DNA of 32,168 bases from Rhabdochromatium marinum. Its GTDB lineage: Bacteria > Pseudomonadota > Gammaproteobacteria > Chromatiales > Chromatiaceae. Shown here piece after piece: positions 9,140 to 16,503 of the stretch (positions within the stretch are counted from its first letter, which is position 1; the number at the start of each line of letters is the position of its first letter). The stretch lies in assembly GCF_016583795.1 (NCBI RefSeq), contig NZ_NRRS01000041.1, positions 1 to 32,168 on the forward strand. The letters are read 5' to 3'. The notes under the pieces are model-generated. The model was not told the DNA's origin. It did not search any database and was given only the letters and a program-made list of their open reading frames with translations. Made by a program: the position numbers and the translations under genes.

Positions 9140-9205
9140 TGAGGCCAAACACCGCTAAACCGGATAAGGCTCAGGGTGCCATGGCCAGGCGATGCCGGAT
9201 AAGGA

Positions 9206-9562
9206 TTAACCCGCCTTATGCGTCCAGGACGCGCACCAGCCGTTCTGATTGATGGCTTTGCCGGGGAACAGGCTGCAAGGACGCCACTCACCCGAATCCG
9301 CCAGTACGAACTGACAGTTGGCGCAATGCTGCTCGTTAGCCGGCAGACCCGGACGTGCTTCCTGCTCGCGCACCGACTGAGCCGCATCCTGGCTGTACTT
9401 CAGCGCTTGTGCGGTCGGGTCGGTGGCCGGATCGACGTGCGGCAGCTCTTCGGCTTGGGCGGCGGCCATGCCAACCAGGTTCATCAGCGGAACAGTGGCC
9501 AAACCACCGAGGACGAGCTTGACGGCATCGCGACGGCTTTGATTCATTGGCTTATCGGACAT
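9206..9562 (-). CDS. hip: High-potential iron-sulfur protein (HiPIP)
   Basis: HiPIP is a periplasmic [4Fe-4S] electron carrier; in purple sulfur bacteria it reduces the photo-oxidised reaction centre. The 118-residue precursor has a Tat signal ([12 protein letters not shown] from residue 9) with probable cleavage after AQA at residue 37, leaving about 81 residues. The four cluster ligands are Cys80, 83, 96 and 110 (spacing C-x2-C-x12-C-x13-C). The surrounding text [23 protein letters not shown] and [11 protein letters not shown] is the Chromatium-type signature. The start is ATG at 9562, six bases after AGGAGA; a longer frame from 9580 lacks such a site. It appears to be transcribed alone, with hairpins on both sides. 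Confidence 0.95.
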   Translation of the reverse strand: MSDKPMNQSRRDAVKLVLGGLATVPLMNLVGMAAAQAEELPHVDPATDPTAQALKYSQDAAQSVREQEARPGLPANEQHCANCQFVLADSGEWRPCSLFPGKAINQNGWCASWTHKAG

Positions 9563-9568
9563 AAGTCG

Positions 9569-9574
9569 TCTCCT
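9569..9574 (-). promoter_or_regulatory. Ribosome binding site of the HiPIP gene
   Basis: AGGAGA on the minus strand, six bases before ATG 9562. This strong site fixes the start of the Tat signal peptide. Confidence 0.75.
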
Positions 9575-9635
9575 AAACAACTAGCGAAAACTGACAGGCC
9601 GCGCCGATGCGCGACATGGTTTCATGGGCTTCATT

Positions 9636-9681
9636 GAGACGGGCGTCTCGGACGGAAAAGCGGCCCATGCGCCTCTTTCCG
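9636..9681 (-). terminator. Two adjacent hairpins between the NlpC/P60 gene and the HiPIP gene
   Basis: GAGAC-GGGC-GTCTC (9636-9649) is followed by a hairpin with CGGAAA (9653-9658) pairing to TTTCCG (9676-9681). They lie after the NlpC/P60 stop on its strand and before the HiPIP start, so they could end the NlpC/P60 transcript. No canonical T-run is present. Confidence 0.35.
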
Positions 9682-9696
9682 ACCCGGCATTTTGCA

Positions 9697-10269
9697 TCAA
9701 AGTTCACCAAAAGGCGAGTTTCCATTTGGTTTTGTTACATTCGCGACCTGCGGCTGTATCACAAAGGTGCCCGCACCCAGGAGATGTTTCTGCCAATAGG
9801 CCTTGTTCAGCGAGGCGAGGCGCACCCGGCCGCGCGAGGTTGAGGCATGCACAAATTGATCGTCATCCACCATAATTCCGACATGCTGTTGTCCGGGAGC
9901 CGTTGCAAAAAACACCAAATCCCCAGGTTTGATCGCCTGCATGGCGATAGGATACGCGGCGGTCCGCTGCGCACTCGACACACGCGGTATATTGAGCCCA
10001 GCTGCCGCATAAGCGTATTGTGTCAATCCACTGCAATCAAACCCGGTGCTCGGCTGCGACTGGCCATAGCGATAGGGCACGCCAATCTGTGCCACGGCTG
10101 CAGTTACAATCTCCTCGCGCTGAGCGGCGAATCCGCGCGGACGATGGCTCGCACAGCCACTGATCTCGACAACCAACGCCAGAGTGATCATCATTACCAG
10201 CAACAGGCGCCTCCTCGGCAGGCGCGGATCAGGTCGCTCATTTCCGGCATTTTCTGTTAATCTATTCAT
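9697..10269 (-). CDS. NlpC/P60 (C40) family lipoprotein, probable peptidoglycan endopeptidase
   Basis: Members such as MepS/Spr and MepH cleave the peptide cross-links of murein. The 190-residue product has a positively charged signal peptide (PRRRLLLVMM) ending in a lipobox-like ISGC, so Cys39 is probably lipidated. The NlpC/P60 domain spans about residues 53-165: a GVPYRYG start, catalytic Cys79 in FDCSG, His129 in QHVGIM and the third polar residue His141 in FVHAS. The tail of about 20 residues is probably disordered. ATG at 10269 has no visible Shine-Dalgarno. The gene is divergent from the MscS-like gene. Confidence 0.9.
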   Translation of the reverse strand: MNRLTENAGNERPDPRLPRRRLLLVMMITLALVVEISGCASHRPRGFAAQREEIVTAAVAQIGVPYRYGQSQPSTGFDCSGLTQYAYAAAGLNIPRVSSAQRTAAYPIAMQAIKPGDLVFFATAPGQQHVGIMVDDDQFVHASTSRGRVRLASLNKAYWQKHLLGAGTFVIQPQVANVTKPNGNSPFGEL

Positions 10270-10350
10270 AGCATTAAAATCAAAACCGTATTATTTACCG
10301 AAATTTCCTGCTTGAACCTAATGAAGTATAGCGTATTCTCAAGATTTCCT
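10270..10350 (+). promoter_or_regulatory. Divergent intergenic region with a possible plus-strand promoter
   Basis: An AT-rich 81-base spacer. TTGAAC (10312-10317) and TATTCT (10334-10339), 16 bases apart, resemble a sigma70 promoter for the plus-strand gene. If used, transcription would start close to 10346, which would favour a translation start at 10351 or 10360. Confidence 0.3.
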
Positions 10351-12144
10351 ATGACGCCAATGCTCAATATCATCAGTTGCAGTCGGCGCCCGGTATTGCT
10401 TTTTGCATGTGCGCTGACGTTCACAGCCCAAGCGCTCGCCCAGGAACCAACCGCTGCCGCTGCCGTCACCGACGCAGACAATCCCTCGGCACCCACCGCC
10501 GAAGTCGAGTCCCTTTCGGTCGATCCAGTCGAAGTCGAGCCAGTCGAGCCGCCGCTGACCGCCCCCTCCAGCTCGCTGTCCAGCGAACTGCGCTCTCTGG
10601 AGGCGCTTGATCGCGCGCTGAGCAGCAAAGAGCACCAGGTGCGACAGGTTCAGCAGCAGCTGATCGCAGCCGAAGACAGCGTCACCCAGCAGGAGCTCAC
10701 CGAGCAGCTGCGCGAACTTAAGTCCGAGTTGGAAAAACAGCGCCGCCAATTTGAGAAATTCGCCGTCAATATCGACCTGCGCCCCTTCATCGACGAAGAA
10801 GCACAAGCCTTCAACTGGCAAAATGAGCTGAGCAAGCTGCTCAAGCCGATCATCGCCGAGCTTGAAAATGCCACCAAGGAATCGCGCGCCATCGGCGAGC
10901 TGCGGGCGCAGATCAACGAGGTCGAGGAGCGCAAAACCCTGGCCACTGAGGCCGCCGCGCGACTCAACACCCTGCTCGCACAACAACCCAGCCCCGCGCT
11001 GCGCACCCGGTTGCAGACCAGACTCGATGAATGGCAACGTATCGCCACCGACACCAACAACCGTTACGCGGCCCTGGAGCTACAGCTCAACAAGCGCCTG
11101 GCCGAACGCGAGTCGGTGCTGGAGGAAACCACCGACTATGCCAAGCGCTTTGTACGCACCCGGGGCCTGAATCTGGTCATGGCCATCAGCGCATTCGCGC
11201 TGGTCTTCATCGGCGTGCGCTGGCTGGCCAACGCCGTGCGGCGCTTCTCACCCAAGGCCACCGAAAAAGCCTTTAGCACCCGCCTGACCACCCTACTGCT
11301 GCATGTGTTCAGTGTGCTTGGCGGTCTGGTGGCTATGATGCTGGTGTTCAACCTGGCTGGTGACTGGTTCATGCTCGGCATTATTCTGATCTTCCTGATC
11401 GGCATCGGCTGGGCCAGCATCCACACCCTACCCAGCCAGCTCGAAACCGTGCGCCTGATCCTCAATATCGGCCCGGTGCGCGAAGGCGAACATTTGCTGT
11501 TCAACGGCCTGCCCTACCGCGTCGATTCGCTGGCTTTTACCGCCCGGCTGGTCAATCCGCTGCTGGACGGCGGTCTCCAACAAATGCCGGTGAAACATCT
11601 GGTGGGGCATATTTCGCGCCCGGTCGGCGCTGCTGAACCCTGGTTCCCGACCCAAACCGGCGACTGGGTCGAACTGGCTGACGGACATTTGGGCCGCGTG
11701 ATGCATCAAAGTCCCAGTCGCGTGATCCTCAGAGAACCCGGCGGCGCTGAGGTGACCTATCTGACCGACCGCTTCGTCGCGCTCAACCCGCGCAAGCTCT
11801 CCGATGGCTTCCGCATCAGCACCCGTTTTGGTATCGACCGCCAGCATCAGGCCATCGCCACCACCGAGGTGCCGGAGCAGATGCATGCTGCCTTGGAGCA
11901 AGGATTGGCTGAAGTGCTCGAACAAGCCACCCCTCAGCCAAGCCTTCAGTCGCTGCAGGTTCGTTTCGCCCAGGCCACTGAAGCCACTCTGGAGTATTTG
12001 ATTTACCTCGATTTAAGCGGCGCTGCCGCCCCCCTGGTGCCCACGCTGCACACTGACATCCAGCGCATTCTCATCGACACCTGCAACGCCCAAGGCTGGC
12101 ATCTGCCGCTGAATCATATTGGCGTGCATCAGTTGTCAAATTGA
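10351..12144 (+). CDS. MscS-like membrane protein with long coiled-coil N-domain and two beta domains
   Basis: This 597-residue protein (from ATG 10351) has a signal peptide ending near AQALAQ, then an acidic, Ser/Pro-rich linker. A long charged helical region (about 80-260) is full of Glu/Gln/Leu heptads, and three membrane segments follow at about 270-380. After the last helix come two beta-rich modules. The first has GEHLLFNGLPYRVDSL and ends in LLDGGLQQMPVKHLVG, which fits the MscS Sm-like domain. The second has TGDWVELADGHLGRV, EVTYLTDRF and a GFRISTRFGID entry to a final alpha/beta domain. It therefore resembles a mechanosensitive channel, but the pore helix is atypical. The open frame begins with TTG at 10312; ATG 10321, 10351 and 10360 are all possible, and 10351 gives the best signal peptide. 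Confidence 0.72.
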   Translation: MTPMLNIISCSRRPVLLFACALTFTAQALAQEPTAAAAVTDADNPSAPTAEVESLSVDPVEVEPVEPPLTAPSSSLSSELRSLEALDRALSSKEHQVRQVQQQLIAAEDSVTQQELTEQLRELKSELEKQRRQFEKFAVNIDLRPFIDEEAQAFNWQNELSKLLKPIIAELENATKESRAIGELRAQINEVEERKTLATEAAARLNTLLAQQPSPALRTRLQTRLDEWQRIATDTNNRYAALELQLNKRLAERESVLEETTDYAKRFVRTRGLNLVMAISAFALVFIGVRWLANAVRRFSPKATEKAFSTRLTTLLLHVFSVLGGLVAMMLVFNLAGDWFMLGIILIFLIGIGWASIHTLPSQLETVRLILNIGPVREGEHLLFNGLPYRVDSLAFTARLVNPLLDGGLQQMPVKHLVGHISRPVGAAEPWFPTQTGDWVELADGHLGRVMHQSPSRVILREPGGAEVTYLTDRFVALNPRKLSDGFRISTRFGIDRQHQAIATTEVPEQMHAALEQGLAEVLEQATPQPSLQSLQVRFAQATEATLEYLIYLDLSGAAAPLVPTLHTDIQRILIDTCNAQGWHLPLNHIGVHQLSN

Positions 12145-12320
12145 ACCAGCGTACGCACAGGCTTAAAAAGAATGGATGCAAACCCACACTTTTCAGGGCA
12201 TAATCGCCGCCCAGCCCGCACACTCCCAGGTTAACACCAACCGCGCCGGGCGCTTTCCAGCCCTGCGCGGCGCCACTGATCCCCTTCCCTATGTTGTTAG
12301 TTGTTTCACGAGGTTTTTGA
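12145..12320 (+). other. Intergenic region with an imperfect GC-rich hairpin
   Basis: No gene is seen. GCGCCGGGCGC and GCGCGGCGC near 12245-12273 form a bulged GC-rich hairpin that could end the upstream transcript or sit in the leader of the next gene. A GAGG seven bases before ATG 12321 is its ribosome binding site. Confidence 0.4.
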
Positions 12321-12713
12321 ATGAGTATAGAGATTCAAGGAGACATGCTCGCCCTTGATAGCCATCTGTGCCGTCATATCCGTTCCCAGGCTGAGGCCTT
12401 CCAGGCCCGCTTCCCCAGTCACCAGATCGCACTCATCGCCCGCATTGGCGAAGAATTCGACGCCCTTAAAGGCCATCGCGTGCGCTGTGAACTGCGAACC
12501 TCAGTCGCCCACCGCCAGCAAATCATCGTCCGCGCTGCGCGCAAAAACGCCGAAGACGCCATTGCGGCCGCCTTTAGCGACATCAAAAAGAAATTCCGCC
12601 AAACCAGTCTGCGCTTGAAGACGCGCACCTCAGACAGCATCTCCCCTAAGCGGCTGAAAGACCCACTCGCGACACCCCGCAGCGGCGCTGTCGCCACCCA
12701 ATCTGCGGCCTAA
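12321..12713 (+). CDS. HPF/RaiA (S30AE) family ribosome-associated protein
   Basis: Proteins of this family bind the 30S decoding centre and silence or dimerise ribosomes in starvation. The first about 95 residues of the 130-residue product fit the beta-alpha-beta fold. IEIQGDMLALDSHLCRHI matches the opening strand and helix of HPF, a central RVRCELRTSV matches the later strands, and AEDAIAAAFSDIKKKFRQ matches the last helix with its basic end. The C-terminal about 35 residues are polar and look unstructured; this is not the long dimerisation domain of long HPF. Similarity to characterised members is modest, so a specialised role is possible. The downstream SDR gene starts 20 bases later, so they may form one operon. 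Confidence 0.72.
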   Translation: MSIEIQGDMLALDSHLCRHIRSQAEAFQARFPSHQIALIARIGEEFDALKGHRVRCELRTSVAHRQQIIVRAARKNAEDAIAAAFSDIKKKFRQTSLRLKTRTSDSISPKRLKDPLATPRSGAVATQSAA

Positions 12714-12733
12714 CCGAGGGGGGAGAGATAACC

Positions 12734-13657
12734 ATGCAGATCAGTGTGATTGGCGGAACCGGTTTTGTCGGACAAGCGGTGGTCGAGCGCCTGCTCGCCG
12801 ATGGCCATCACCTGCGCCTGCTGGTGCGCCCGGGCAGCACAGCCAAAGCACCCCAGGATCCGCGCTGCACTCTGGTCGAAGGCCAGCTCGAAGATCCCGC
12901 CAGCCTAAACAACTGCATCAAAGGCACGGAAGCGGTGATCTATCTGGTCGGCCTGTTGCGCGAAAACCGCGCTGCCGGGATTACCTTTGAATTGCTGCAA
13001 TTGCAGGGGGTGGAACGCAGCATTGCCGCCGCCCAGGCGTGCGGAGTGCCGCGCTTCCTGCTGATGAGCGCCAATGGTATCGACGCTGGCACCACGCCCT
13101 ATCAGCGCACCAAATTACAGGCCGAGGCCGCACTCAAAGCCTCGGGCCTCACCTGGAGCATCTTCCGCCCCTCGGTCATCTTTGGCGATCCCAAGGGCCG
13201 TATGGAATTCTGCAGCCAGCTAAAAGCCGAGCTGATCGACAGCCCCATCCCCGCACCCCTGTTTTATCAAGGACTGCTGCCAACGCAGGCCGGGCAGTTT
13301 CAACTGGGTCCGGTGCGGGTGGAAGATGTCGCGGCCGCCTTTGCCACCGCACTGACGCGCGATGACAGCCAGGGGCAAACCTATGCCTTATGCGGCCCCG
13401 AGGCGGTCAGTTGGAAAGAGATTCTCACCACCATCGCAGCCGCGAGCGGCCAAAAGAAAACCATGCTGCCGGCACCGGTGCTCTTTATCGCCCCGGTCGC
13501 GGCTCTGTTGGAGCGTTTTCAGTGGTTTCCGGTCACCCGGGATCAGCTCAGCATGCTGGTGGCGGGCAATTGTTGCGCCACGGATGGATTTGCCCAGCTG
13601 GGGCTGACAGCGGCGCCCTTTAACGCCGCCGCGCTGGCCTATTTGCACAATCGCTGA
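12734..13657 (+). CDS. NDUFA9-like atypical short-chain dehydrogenase (NAD(P)-binding)
   Basis: This 307-residue Rossmann protein belongs to the NmrA/NDUFA9-like branch of extended SDRs, whose relatives bind NAD(P) and include an accessory subunit of mitochondrial complex I. The cofactor motif is GGTGFVGQAVVERL at residues 8-21. The usual active-site Tyr-x3-Lys appears as YQRTK with a preceding MSANG, so the S-Y-K set looks at least partly kept. FRPSVIFG and the later GPEAVSWKEI are family landmarks. The start has a strong purine-rich site (GGGGGGAGAG) upstream. The substrate is unknown. The gene ends 33 bases from the convergent rhodanese gene. Confidence 0.85.
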   Translation: MQISVIGGTGFVGQAVVERLLADGHHLRLLVRPGSTAKAPQDPRCTLVEGQLEDPASLNNCIKGTEAVIYLVGLLRENRAAGITFELLQLQGVERSIAAAQACGVPRFLLMSANGIDAGTTPYQRTKLQAEAALKASGLTWSIFRPSVIFGDPKGRMEFCSQLKAELIDSPIPAPLFYQGLLPTQAGQFQLGPVRVEDVAAAFATALTRDDSQGQTYALCGPEAVSWKEILTTIAAASGQKKTMLPAPVLFIAPVAALLERFQWFPVTRDQLSMLVAGNCCATDGFAQLGLTAAPFNAAALAYLHNR

Positions 13658-13679
13658 TTCAAACTCAGCCTCTGCACAG

Positions 13680-13700
13680 GCCGGAAGACCTTACTCCGGC
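13680..13700. terminator. Hairpin at the SDR/rhodanese convergence
   Basis: GCCGGA (13680-13685) pairs with TCCGGC (13695-13700) around a 9-base loop that contains the rhodanese stop codon. A bidirectional terminator is plausible, but no T-run is seen. Confidence 0.35.
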
Positions 13701-14155
13701 TGCAACTGATCCGGGCGTAAGTTCGGGGTAAAATACACATCCGCATCATCGAGATCGACATCCTGCCCGGAACCATTGACCAGCGGCTGCTCGTAGTCTT
13801 TCCAGCCACGCAGTCCGGTTTTCAGCGACACCACATTGGTGTAACCCAGCACCTGCATTGAATGCGAGGCCAGCACGCTGCGATAGCCTGAGCGGCACAC
13901 GACCACCAGCTCGCGATCACGCGCTTGCACCAGTTCCGGCACGGTTTCCTCATAGTTCCATTCGCAGGCCGACTCCAGAATGCCGCGTGGCACATTGATG
14001 GAACCAACAATGTGCATGGCGTTGTATTCCTCAGGCTCGCGCACATCGAGAATCAACAGCTCCGGATTTTCCTGCAAGCGCTCTTCGAGATCCCAGGGCA
14101 TGATCTCGCGCACATCGGTCATGCAGTTGCGTATAAGTTCAATAAAATTCTTCAT
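13691..14155 (-). CDS. Rhodanese-domain protein
   Basis: This 154-residue single-domain rhodanese has its active-site Cys at residue 87 in the loop CRSGYRS. That loop is typical of sulfurtransferases that carry a persulfide on this Cys. Other family landmarks are LLILDVREPEEYNAMHIVGSINVPRG near residues 33-58 and the LKTGLRGWKDYEQPL C-terminal turn. There is no signal peptide, so it is cytoplasmic. It begins 36 bases after the NarL-like regulator gene and is probably the last gene of that operon, which links sulfur transfer to the sensor pair. A second start (ATG 14122) is possible. Confidence 0.9.
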   Translation of the reverse strand: MKNFIELIRNCMTDVREIMPWDLEERLQENPELLILDVREPEEYNAMHIVGSINVPRGILESACEWNYEETVPELVQARDRELVVVCRSGYRSVLASHSMQVLGYTNVVSLKTGLRGWKDYEQPLVNGSGQDVDLDDADVYFTPNLRPDQLQPE

Positions 14156-14191
14156 GATTCAGCACAGAGTATCCAGCAAAGGATCGTGACT

Positions 14192-14875
14192 TCAGAAGGG
14201 ACCAGCGGTCTGATCAGCCACCGACGCCGGAGGCGGCTCTGAGCACAGGCCGCGCTCAACAGCAATAACCGCCGCCTCGACCCGCGAGCGCACTTCAAGC
14301 TTGCGCAAAATGGCTTTGACATGCAGCTTCACTGTCCCGTCGCTGATGCCCAACGCCCGCGCGATGGCTTTGTTGCTCAGTCCACCGGCCAGTTGGCAGA
14401 GGATTTCCATCTCCCGTGGGGTGAGATCAGAAAACCGTGGTGCTTTTTCCGGTACGGTTTTTTCCTCCCGCACCGCCCGCGCCAACACGCCGGTCAATTC
14501 TTTCGCAACCACCGTCTCACCGGCAAGGATATCGCTCAATGCTGCCACCAATTCATCCGGCTCCATATCCTTGAGCAAATACCCATTGGCACCGGCTTGC
14601 AGAGACTGAATCAAATCCTGCTCGTCAGTACTGGTAGTCAGCATGGCCACCTGCCGCTCAATGCCCTCTGCGCGCATCCGCCGCAGCACATCAATGCCGC
14701 CCAGACCCGGCATGCGCAAATCCAGCAACACCACATCTGGCCCGCAGTCACGCGCCAGTTGCAGACCGATCTGCCAATCACCCACCGCATCAATGACCTC
14801 AATGCCACGCCGCTCCAGCAGCTCCAGCAGGCCGACCCGAAACAAGGCATGATCATCAATCAACAACACGCGCAT
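14192..14875 (-). CDS. NarL/FixJ-type response regulator
   Basis: This 227-residue transcriptional regulator has an N-terminal receiver domain and a C-terminal LuxR-type helix-turn-helix. The phospho-acceptor is Asp52 in VVLLDLRMPG, with the acidic pair at residues 7-8 (IDDH) and Lys in YLLKDMEP. The HTH region reads LTPREMEILCQLAGGLSNKAIARALGISDGTVKLHVKAILRKL. Its ATG overlaps the stop of the NarX-like kinase by one base (TGATG), so the two are almost surely a cognate pair. Target genes are unknown; a NarL name is not justified without nitrate-respiration genes nearby. Confidence 0.93.
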   Translation of the reverse strand: MRVLLIDDHALFRVGLLELLERRGIEVIDAVGDWQIGLQLARDCGPDVVLLDLRMPGLGGIDVLRRMRAEGIERQVAMLTTSTDEQDLIQSLQAGANGYLLKDMEPDELVAALSDILAGETVVAKELTGVLARAVREEKTVPEKAPRFSDLTPREMEILCQLAGGLSNKAIARALGISDGTVKLHVKAILRKLEVRSRVEAAVIAVERGLCSEPPPASVADQTAGPF

Positions 14876-16503
14876 CAGACCACCTGCTGCGGCGCCTGGG
14901 TGCGCTGGTCAGATCCACCGACGCCCTTGCCGGTACGAAAACACAGCTCCACCCGGGTGCCCTCCCCCGGCTCAGTCTCGATGGTTAACTCGGCCCCAAT
15001 GCGCCGCGCACGCTCCTCCAGAATCGACAAACCGATATGCTCACCTGGCGGGCCATGGTGTTGCAACTGGGTGAAGCCCACGCCATCATCCTCGACTAAG
15101 AGTACAGCACGATCATCGGGCTCGTGCAGCAACAGAATGCGCACAGTTTGGGCATCAGCGTGCTTGCGCACATTATTCAGCGCCTCCTGGGCAATGCGCA
15201 GAATATGCAACTCAGCCGCTGCGGAAAGATCGAACGGACGGCAATTGGCCTGAAAAAAGGTGGCGATGGTGGTCTCCTGGCGAAAGCGCTGCGCGAGCTG
15301 TTCCAACGCTGGGCACAGACCGCGCCGTACCAGCGGAGCGCGAAAACTCGCCAACAGCTCGCGCAATTCGCTATGGGCTTCATCAATGCCATTGCGCAGG
15401 CGATTAAGATCGACCCGGGCATCCTGTGGCAGTTGCACATCCACCAACGCATCTCCAAGCATGCGCACCTTTAGGCGCAGACTCGCCAGCGTCTGTGCCA
15501 AGGAATCGTGCAACTCATGAGCCAGGCTGCTGCGCTCCTCGACAATGGACAAGCGCCGTGCCTCCTCATCGGAGCGCTGTTTGGCGATGGCCACGCCGAT
15601 GTGTTGCCCCATGGTGCGCAGCAATTCCAGAATATCCTCACGCACCGACACCCCCGGGCGATCCACAAAAATGGTATAGGCACCAAACAGCTCATCATGG
15701 TGCTTGAGCGGCACTGTAACCACCTCGATTTCATCGCTGCCGAACATTTGCCGCCCATAAATGCGCGAACAATAGCGTGCATCGTGATCGCAGAGGATCT
15801 CACCCGGCACCAGTGCCGTCCCGCAGAGACACAGATCCACCGGTGATTTAGCCGTGCCGGCAATCAGATCGTTGTCTAGGCCGATGGAGCCAATCAGACG
15901 CTGCTGCCCGTCGGGCATGACCAAGCGCACCGCCGCGGCGCGACCATTGACCATTTCCTTCAGTACCCGCAGGAAGTGCAGCAGCATGTCATCCAGGCTG
16001 TCGGCGGCCGTGACGCCGGCAGCGACATCGTAGAGAATTTTCAGCGAAGCGGTTTTTTGTGCCAGCCGGGTGGTCTGACGCGCCACCCGGGCATCCATGT
16101 CTTCATAGAGATCGGTCAATTCCGCATTCAAGCTGCCAATGTCGCGCGCCATGCGCGCCAGCACTCCGGCATGGCGCAGAGACTCACTGGCACCGGGTTC
16201 GCCTTGACACACCCGCGCCACCGAGTCCTCGAGATTCGCCAGTGGGCGCAGCAGCTGACTGCCCAAGCGTCGCACCAGCACCAGCACCGCCAGCAGTGCC
16301 ACCCCCAGCACGCTGAGCAGCAACAACGGCCACACCGCCCCCACAGCCGCTGGCGCGCTCAACCACTGGAGCATCACCACGACCACCGCCAGCAGCAGCG
16401 CAACCGGCAGCAAAATCAGCGGCCCAAGCAGACGCGCCGACAGCAACAACTCAGCCACGCGTGGGCTGCGCAGACTGGTCGACCCGGTCAGAAATCCGCT
16501 CAA
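14875..16503 (-). CDS. NarX-type sensor histidine kinase with a four-cysteine GAF-like domain
   Basis: This membrane-bound histidine kinase of 542 residues has two membrane helices (about 24-48 and 57-77) with almost no periplasmic loop, then a HAMP-like linker and coiled coil (80-155). A GAF-like domain spans about 155-305, followed by a HisKA_3 dimerisation domain with phospho-acceptor His332 in AHELHDSLAQTL. The HATPase domain has NVRKHADA, VEDDGVGF and GLSILEERA. The GAF-like part holds Cys225, 227, 238 and 245 (C-x1-C-x10-C-x6-C), a likely redox or metal site. The short periplasmic region argues against a NarX-like nitrate sensor. The start is TTG at 16503, overlapping the upstream stop; a GTG 16 codons in is possible. 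Confidence 0.9.
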   Translation of the reverse strand: MSGFLTGSTSLRSPRVAELLLSARLLGPLILLPVALLLAVVVVMLQWLSAPAAVGAVWPLLLLSVLGVALLAVLVLVRRLGSQLLRPLANLEDSVARVCQGEPGASESLRHAGVLARMARDIGSLNAELTDLYEDMDARVARQTTRLAQKTASLKILYDVAAGVTAADSLDDMLLHFLRVLKEMVNGRAAAVRLVMPDGQQRLIGSIGLDNDLIAGTAKSPVDLCLCGTALVPGEILCDHDARYCSRIYGRQMFGSDEIEVVTVPLKHHDELFGAYTIFVDRPGVSVREDILELLRTMGQHIGVAIAKQRSDEEARRLSIVEERSSLAHELHDSLAQTLASLRLKVRMLGDALVDVQLPQDARVDLNRLRNGIDEAHSELRELLASFRAPLVRRGLCPALEQLAQRFRQETTIATFFQANCRPFDLSAAAELHILRIAQEALNNVRKHADAQTVRILLLHEPDDRAVLLVEDDGVGFTQLQHHGPPGEHIGLSILEERARRIGAELTIETEPGEGTRVELCFRTGKGVGGSDQRTQAPQQVV

